Of a DNA stretch of 64,000 nucleotides, positions 58,787 through 64,000 are shown in pieces. Source of the stretch: Pleomorphochaeta sp. (GTDB taxonomy: Bacteria; Spirochaetota; Spirochaetia; Sphaerochaetales; Sphaerochaetaceae); contig JAQQAS010000052.1 in assembly GCA_028532815.1 (NCBI GenBank), forward strand, positions 62,001 through 126,000, read 5' to 3'. The number at the start of each line of letters is the position of its first letter. Position 1 is the first letter of the stretch. The translations under genes were made by a program, and so were the position numbers. Below the pieces are notes generated by a model. The model did no database searches. It saw nothing but the letters and a program-made list of their open reading frames with translations, and had not been told where the DNA came from.

Positions 58787-58816
58787 ATAGGACGGTTCCG
58801 CGAGGAACCCTCCTAT
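58787..58816. repeat. Strong hairpin at the end of the IS fragment
   Basis: ATAGGA-c-GGTTCC, loop GCGA, GGAACC-c-TCCTAT: two perfect 6-bp helices around a single C-C mismatch. It is 8 bp past the GH4 stop and GC-rich for this genome. It may be an IS end, or a minus-strand terminator lacking a T-run. Confidence 0.6.
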
Positions 58817-58823
58817 TCGATTA

Positions 58824-60305
58824 TTAATTATTATGAGCACTTTTATTAAATCGAGACATTGAAGATTTATCTTTTTCTAATTCTTCAAAACTTCTTCTTT
58901 TTATAAAAGTGTTTTTGCTTATTTTTTTATTAGGTTCTTTGTAATACTTTTTTAATCTTTCTTTTGCTTTCACTATTTCATCTTTATATTGTGGCAACCA
59001 TTTTTCCTGAGCTATAAGCATTTCATCAACCATTTGATATATTTCATCAGGATATAATACAGCTGAAGTTAATGGATCTAACAGCATAGCCTGTCTTAAG
59101 AGAACTATATCACCAGTTAAAGCGGCTTTTACAGCTAACCTCTGAACATTGATACTTGATGTACAAATTGATGCACATCCATCAGGAAGATTATCTACTT
59201 GAGGAATATGGACACCTAAAGCATCTACATAACCAGGAACTTCAACAACACAATCTTGAGCTAAATTTTTTACAACATCATTGTTAATTACATTAAAATG
59301 ACCTCTGTATATACGATTAGTTTCAATAGCTTCAATAATATGGGAACCATGTTCTATTCCATCATTATAAGAAGAATATTTTAAAGGCCCTTCTTCTAAC
59401 CATTTTGGAAAATCTTTTTCAAACCAATCTCGTCTTTCACTACATTCTCTGTAATACCCCGCAGATTCTCCATTAATCCAAGTATCTAATGAAATAAATT
59501 CATGGATTCTATCTACATCTTTTCTATACCAAGGTAAATATTCACTTAGATGCCCATTTGATTCAGTTGAAAAAAGACCAAAATGCTTTAATACATCTAT
59601 TCTTACTTTTTCTGTTTCAGATATTTCTTTATCATTTAACAAAGTCTCTAATATTTTTGGTTGAAGATTTTCTTTTGATTTTTTATCAATAATTTTGGTA
59701 TACCAAGTTTGATGATTAATTCCTACACACTCGATTAAAATATCATCCATTTCTTTCTTAAATGTTTTTGCAATTAGGTTATGCCCATTTTGAACGCCAT
59801 GGCATAAACCAATTGTATTTACACCAAAATAAGTATTACAAGCCCAAGTTAGCATTGCATTAGGATTACCATAATTTAATAGTAAACAATTTTTATTTGC
59901 AACTTCTTTTATATCATCACAAAATTCTTTTAATGCAATAATTCCTCTTTGCCCATACATAATACCACCAACACAAAGAGTGTCTCCAACACATTGATCT
60001 ATGCCATATTTTAATGGAATCATAACATCGCTTTCAAAAGCTTCAAGCATTCCAATCCTAGCAAAATTAAATACATAATCTGCATTTTTTAAAGCTTCTT
60101 TTCTGTCTAGATAACATTTTATTTGTATATTTAATTTATTGTAATCAATATCTCTTTGACATAGCTGATACGCCATATGTAAGTTCTGTTTATTAATATC
60201 TGTAAAAGTAATTTCAATCTCTTTAAATTCTGGTACACTTAAAAGATCTCTAAGCATCTCTCTAGTAAATCCGATACTACCTGCTCCTATAAATGCTATT
60301 TTCAT
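58824..60305 (-). CDS. Glycoside hydrolase family 4 enzyme (alpha-galactosidase / galacturonidase type)
   Basis: The 493-residue enzyme belongs to GH4, which uses NAD and Mn to cleave glycosides by a redox mechanism. The NAD fold is KIAFIGAGSIGFTREMLRDLL. The metal and active-site Cys is in GLCHGVQ, with NPNAMLTWA before it and GINHQTWY after it. The closest groups are MelA-type alpha-galactosidases and LplD-like alpha-galacturonidases, and galacturonate would suit the TRAP transporter. No signal peptide means cytoplasmic action. GGAGG precedes the ATG. IS remnants flank it on both sides, suggesting acquisition or rearrangement. Confidence 0.88.
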   Translation of the reverse strand: MKIAFIGAGSIGFTREMLRDLLSVPEFKEIEITFTDINKQNLHMAYQLCQRDIDYNKLNIQIKCYLDRKEALKNADYVFNFARIGMLEAFESDVMIPLKYGIDQCVGDTLCVGGIMYGQRGIIALKEFCDDIKEVANKNCLLLNYGNPNAMLTWACNTYFGVNTIGLCHGVQNGHNLIAKTFKKEMDDILIECVGINHQTWYTKIIDKKSKENLQPKILETLLNDKEISETEKVRIDVLKHFGLFSTESNGHLSEYLPWYRKDVDRIHEFISLDTWINGESAGYYRECSERRDWFEKDFPKWLEEGPLKYSSYNDGIEHGSHIIEAIETNRIYRGHFNVINNDVVKNLAQDCVVEVPGYVDALGVHIPQVDNLPDGCASICTSSINVQRLAVKAALTGDIVLLRQAMLLDPLTSAVLYPDEIYQMVDEMLIAQEKWLPQYKDEIVKAKERLKKYYKEPNKKISKNTFIKRRSFEELEKDKSSMSRFNKSAHNN

Positions 60306-60392
60306 TATTTTATATTCCTCCTATAAAAAGTCAACAGTAAGCCTAATTCTGCTAACTATATTACTAATTTAATAGTCAATAGGAGTAATTGT

Positions 60393-61022
60393 TTATGCTC
60401 CTATGACTTCATCCACTCTAAGACTACGTCCTACTGCTTTTATCATTAGAGAAGGATTATATTCTTCTCTTCTACGCAGCATCACAAAAACTATCCTTGC
60501 TAGTTTCCTTGATGTTGCGATTATTGATTTATTAGAACCTTTGGTTTCTTTCATATTTTGATAATCAACCAAAAGCCTCCATTCTTTGATTTTCTTTGTG
60601 TTTCTCAAAAAGCCCATACACATTTGAACAATAGATGTTCTTAGCTCTACTAGTCCATGTTTTGTTATATGCCCAATATGCTATGTTTTATTAGAGCTAT
60701 GAATATACGGCGTTAACCTGCATAAGAAACAATCTCTTATAATCATCTTCAAATTTATACAAATCTATTGTGTATCAGGATATTGTTGCAGCTGTTAAAA
60801 ACCAACACCAAGGATTTTATTTAATAGCTTATAATCTTCATCATTGGCTACGACATCCTTTATATACTTCTCAAAATCATAGACACTTACTATAAGAGAA
60901 TTTAAAATTGTAAACATCTCTTTTAGAGATGCGACAACTGTCTTTGTGTATGGGGCTTGTCCGAGGCTATATATAAGCTCTTGTCGCTTTTTTTTACTTT
61001 TTAGTTGAGCACTCTTTGTCAC
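60393..61022 (-). pseudogene. IS110-family transposase remnant
   Basis: On the minus strand the piece starting at 61022 reads VVANDEDYKLLNKILGVGF, the LxxIPGIG-type region of IS110. LTAATIS follows in a shifted frame. RLTPYIHSSNKT, then after a stop HIGHITKHGLVELRTSIVQM, lead into the C-terminal SNKSIIATSRKLARIVFVML ending near 60393. The N-terminal DEDD catalytic half is missing. At least two frameshifts and internal stops inactivate it. It begins 4 bp after the sulfatase stop, as if the insertion or deletion cut right there. Confidence 0.8.
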
Positions 61023-61025
61023 CGG

Positions 61026-62447
61026 CTAAAAATTCTGTTTTGACCAAGTTCCTTTTATATAATTTGCCCAACTATGATTATCTTCTCCAACATATTCATA
61101 TGTATCAAACTCATCTCCAGCGTTAAACATTCTTGGGTCTTTTGTTTCAATAAGTTTCTTTATTAATAGATTTTTCATCTTTTTGATTAAATCAAAGTGA
61201 TCTTGGCTATCAATTAAATTATTTAAACATTCAGAATCATTTTTAATATCATAAAATTCAAATTCAGGACGCTTATTAAAAGAGAAATTATAGTAATAAT
61301 CATTTCCCTCATCCTTTAATTCGAGAATTTTATCCTTTGTTGGAGATGAATCACAGTTTGTATAATTTGTTTCAGGGTTCCCTGCTGGCCATCGATTTGG
61401 TTTAAGATTCCAAATTAATAAGTAATTTTCATCTCTTAAACATCTAACAGGATATCCTTTATCACCTTCTCTTCCTACATCATGTCTTTCTTTACCCATT
61501 AATGCATAATTATCTTCTCGGGTATCTTCAAAAAATAAAGGAAATAAACTCTTACCATCAAGCATCTGATTATATTTTATATTCGCAATTTCTAAAATAG
61601 TTGGGAAAAAATCAACAAAACTCACGATTGAATTCACTTTTTTATTCTTGGGCATTTTAAGATTATCACCATTATATATTACTAAAGGAAGATGGAAATC
61701 ATTCTCATACATTTGACCTTTTATTCTAGGGAAAGGCGCTCCATTATCAGAAGTAACAACAATAATAGTTTCTTTTAATAAGTCTTGTTTTTTTAATAAA
61801 TTAACCATTTTGTTAAGATGTGAATCAAAATATTTTATTTCAAATGCATAATCACAAAAATCCTGTTTAACCTCTTCACAATTAGGTAAATATTTTGGAA
61901 TTTGAGAATCTTTTATATTGGAAATACCACCTTCCTTAAATGAGTAAGGACGATGTGGTTCATGCCCTCCATACCAAAAGAAAAAAGGTTCATTTTCTTT
62001 TTTTTCATTAATAAATTGTTCAAAATTTGAAGCATAATCACAATCACTGATACTACTTCCTTTTGGAGGATTACATTTTATATCACTATAATTATTGCCT
62101 ACAGGATTTCTATTTCTCTTACATCTTCTATAATCCCCGGGTTCCCAACCTTTTCCAGTATACCCAATTTTGTAACCATTACTTTCTAAAACATCAGGAA
62201 AGACGGTAACATTATTAGGAAAGTATCCAAAATGATTACAACCTTCTCTTAGTCTCCAGGTATGAAGTCCAGATAATATACTACATCTTGATGGCGCACA
62301 TTTTGGATTTGTTGTAAAAGCATTATTAAAAACATAACCTTCATCTGCTAATTTTTTTATACATGGAGTTTGAACAAAGCTTGAATCATTTATCCCAAAA
62401 TGAGAAGCATCATCTGCTATAGCGAATAAAATATTATATTGTTTCAT
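61026..62447 (-). CDS. Cytoplasmic sulfatase, Cys-type (second of pair)
   Basis: The 473-residue enzyme has the formylglycine motif CAPSRCSILSG with Cys50, the early metal-binding ADD (11-13), and later SDNGAPFPRIKG and SFVDFFPTILE, as in arylsulfatase-type enzymes. No signal peptide is present, so it acts on imported sulfated sugars. The Cys is converted by an anaerobic-type maturase, which is not in the window. It overlaps the upstream sulfatase by 4 bp (ATGA). Its 3' end abuts an IS110 remnant, yet its C-terminus (WANYIKGTW) looks complete. Confidence 0.9.
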   Translation of the reverse strand: MKQYNILFAIADDASHFGINDSSFVQTPCIKKLADEGYVFNNAFTTNPKCAPSRCSILSGLHTWRLREGCNHFGYFPNNVTVFPDVLESNGYKIGYTGKGWEPGDYRRCKRNRNPVGNNYSDIKCNPPKGSSISDCDYASNFEQFINEKKENEPFFFWYGGHEPHRPYSFKEGGISNIKDSQIPKYLPNCEEVKQDFCDYAFEIKYFDSHLNKMVNLLKKQDLLKETIIVVTSDNGAPFPRIKGQMYENDFHLPLVIYNGDNLKMPKNKKVNSIVSFVDFFPTILEIANIKYNQMLDGKSLFPLFFEDTREDNYALMGKERHDVGREGDKGYPVRCLRDENYLLIWNLKPNRWPAGNPETNYTNCDSSPTKDKILELKDEGNDYYYNFSFNKRPEFEFYDIKNDSECLNNLIDSQDHFDLIKKMKNLLIKKLIETKDPRMFNAGDEFDTYEYVGEDNHSWANYIKGTWSKQNF

Positions 62448-63805
62448 TGTAATACTCTTTGACCAGGTGTATAAATTAAAGGAGCATTAATTATTTCTGC
62501 TCTATAACCTTCAATTTCTTCAATTTTATTTAGCAAAGTTTCTTTTAAATTGTCACTAACAACCCTATATACATCCATTCCTACTAAGTTAACTAATTCA
62601 TAAGGATCAGATTCTAAATCATATAAATAACTTTCTTTATAAGTTAATGAATTTTTATTTTTATGTGGATCAAGGGTGTTGTCTTCAACACAATATTTCC
62701 ATCTATTAGTTCTTATAGCTCTTCCTACAGTTGATTCGCTAATTTGAATAAATGCAACATCTTCCCATTCATCTGTTTTTCTATTAATTAAAGGGATAGC
62801 ACTATGTCCCTCCATTTTTACATTTTGCTTAATATTACAAGCATCAAGTAAAGTAGGGGCTAAATCTACTAAACTAAACAAATGCTTAAATGTTCCACCA
62901 TTATTAAATACACCACCTTTAGCAGCAATAGGAATTCTTATTGAACTTTCATGACAAGATCTCTTATATTCTCCATTCCTTGTCTTAAAGTGATTACCAT
63001 GATCAGTTGCAAATAAAATAATTGTATTATCATCTAAATCAAGAGATTTAATGGCATCCATTACTCTTCCTAAACAATCATCTAATTTTTTTACAAGCGA
63101 ATAGTAATCAGATAATTGATAAGGAGAACTCCCTTTTAAAGTTAATAAATCTCTAGGGATATAAACATTATTATCATATTTATTTTTATAAACATCAGCT
63201 GGTGGATAATTATCACTAGTATTTTGATGATGTGGTTCTAGAAACGATAAAAACAAAAAGAAGGGATTTTCTTTTTCTCTATCAATATATCTTATTGCTT
63301 CATCGGTTAATGCATCAATTCTATAGCCTGGAAGTTTTACCTCATTACCTTCTTTATCAAAAAGACGAGTATCATATTCCCTTGAAGTAAATTCAAGTAA
63401 ATCACACCCTAACCAATATTTATAATCACCTTGATATTCTTTTGGTACTGGAATTTGTTTATCTCTCTCTGGAGAAAAAGGAGTCCCTCCTAAATGCCAT
63501 TTCCCAATATAACCAGTATTATATCCTTCTTCATTAAAATAAGAAGCTAAAGATGGTAAATGTTTAGGAAAAGGAATACCATTCTTATAAACTTCAGTTG
63601 TAGTAGCATAGCACCCTGTTTGAATACAACTTCTAGCAGGGCCACATACAGGTTGAGGTGTAAAACTGAGGCTAAAATGAGTTCCTTCATCTGCTAATCT
63701 TTTAAAATTAGGCATCAAATCCATAGTGTTTCCATGAAGGGAAGAAGTATCCCACCTCTGTTGATCTGTTAAAAAAACAACTACATTAGGTTTTTTATTA
63801 TTCAT
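62444..63805 (-). CDS. Cytoplasmic sulfatase, Cys-type (first of pair)
   Basis: The 453-residue sulfatase has FLTDQQRWDTSS with metal ligands, the formylglycine motif CGPARSCIQTG with Cys54, IGKWHLGG, FLEPHHQ and ATDHGNHFKTR. The start at 63805 has GGAG 5 nt upstream; an in-frame upstream codon would add a spurious hydrophobic stretch. No export signal exists. It and the next sulfatase differ strongly, so they probably remove sulfate from different positions of a host glycan. It lies behind the solute-binding protein at the right edge. Confidence 0.9.
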   Translation of the reverse strand: MNNKKPNVVVFLTDQQRWDTSSLHGNTMDLMPNFKRLADEGTHFSLSFTPQPVCGPARSCIQTGCYATTTEVYKNGIPFPKHLPSLASYFNEEGYNTGYIGKWHLGGTPFSPERDKQIPVPKEYQGDYKYWLGCDLLEFTSREYDTRLFDKEGNEVKLPGYRIDALTDEAIRYIDREKENPFFLFLSFLEPHHQNTSDNYPPADVYKNKYDNNVYIPRDLLTLKGSSPYQLSDYYSLVKKLDDCLGRVMDAIKSLDLDDNTIILFATDHGNHFKTRNGEYKRSCHESSIRIPIAAKGGVFNNGGTFKHLFSLVDLAPTLLDACNIKQNVKMEGHSAIPLINRKTDEWEDVAFIQISESTVGRAIRTNRWKYCVEDNTLDPHKNKNSLTYKESYLYDLESDPYELVNLVGMDVYRVVSDNLKETLLNKIEEIEGYRAEIINAPLIYTPGQRVLQ

Positions 63806-63824
63806 AAAGTCTCCAAATAGATAA

Positions 63825-63853
63825 ATTATTGTAGGCAATAAGCCTACAATAAT
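63825..63853 (-). terminator. Hairpin between the solute-binding protein and sulfatase genes
   Basis: ATTATTGTAGGC (63825-63836) and GCCTACAATAAT (63842-63853) form an exact 12-bp stem. Only TTTATC follows on the minus strand, so it may be a partial terminator or an mRNA-stabilising element. Confidence 0.6.
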
Positions 63854-63874
63854 ATAAGTCAAAAAAAGTTTTTA

Positions 63875-64000
63875 CTATTTATAATAGTTTGTAATATCTT
63901 CTAAAATAATTGGAAGGCCAGCTTTATCAACTGCATTTAAATATTGTTTCCAAACAGAATCATTTCTAACATCAAGTTTTCCAACAATAAAGTTATTGAT
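63875..64000 (-). CDS. C-terminus of an extracellular solute-binding protein (partial)
   Basis: The frame is open to the window edge and 41 residues are visible: INNFIVGKLDVRNDSVWKQY, LNAVDKAGLPIILEDI, then TNYYK. FIxGKLD, the SVWxxY helix and AGLP recall family-1 ABC solute-binding proteins of the oligosaccharide type. It lies just upstream of the sulfatases on the same strand, suggesting import of sulfated oligosaccharides. The rest of the gene and any permeases lie beyond the window. Confidence 0.6.
   Translation of the reverse strand: MNNFIVGKLDVRNDSVWKQYLNAVDKAGLPIILEDITNYYK

Overview
The window is AT-rich (about 30% GC by eye) bacterial DNA. The best guess is an anaerobic spirochaete of the Treponema/Sphaerochaeta kind. 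Three things point there: solute-binding proteins whose export signals end in FASG-TKE or FAQG-SSE instead of a cysteine lipobox, a PerR-rubrerythrin pair, and a two-gene SufCB-like iron-sulfur locus. The phylum is an inference. Two sulfatases, a GH4 glycosidase and a TRAP transporter suggest a host- or gut-associated glycan feeder.

Layout: 1-9.1 kb holds a 5'-nucleotidase (cut by the left edge), tRNA-Asn, rpsD, an rRNA methyltransferase-like protein with a long Arg/Asp repeat tail, and a MarR plus heterodimeric ABC exporter operon. 9.2-10.3 kb is perR-rbr. 10.4-14.1 kb holds three related small secreted proteins around an amidohydrolase. 14.3-21 kb holds glnS, a PfkB kinase, an HtrA-like protease and uvrB. 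21-28.3 kb holds a caspase-like lipoprotein with an exported partner, then a TPP-riboswitch-controlled thiamine ABC operon divergent from nnr. 28.3-33.2 kb holds a small membrane protein, a NUDIX hydrolase, yqeC and a large hybrid kinase. 33.2-42.8 kb, mostly on the minus strand, holds glgAC, trxB, tsaB-tsaE, a TPR protein with a His-rich tail, a probable 6S RNA, a coiled-coil protein, infC-rpmI-rplT and fba. 42.9-48.6 kb holds a membrane-anchored unknown, tatD, sufCB-like genes, a dicarboxylate/amino-acid symporter and a double cupin. 48.7-52 kb is accessory: tRNA-Leu, a detached tRNA 3'-end-like piece, a DUF2075 nuclease-helicase-like gene and about 0.9 kb of decayed DNA. 52-64 kb is a carbohydrate locus: a YesM/YesN-type two-component system, a DctPQM TRAP transporter, IS remnants, a GH4 enzyme, an IS110 pseudogene, two cytoplasmic sulfatases and the end of another solute-binding protein.

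The strongest unlisted signal is a recurring promoter arrangement. At seven genes without a usable Shine-Dalgarno sequence, a -35/-10 pair lies so that the ATG sits only 5-8 nt after the -10 box, which predicts leaderless mRNAs. The predicted genes are the amidohydrolase, an unknown, the HtrA-like protease, nnr, glgA, a membrane-anchored unknown and the sensor kinase at 52 kb. Other regulatory finds are a perfect 21-bp palindrome before marR, divergent thiB/nnr promoters whose -35 boxes overlap, a shared TTGACATAAGAA promoter for the secreted-protein family, alternative hairpins before glnS, and hairpins directly after three solute-binding-protein genes.

All calls come from reading the sequence and from recognised family motifs; no database search was run.
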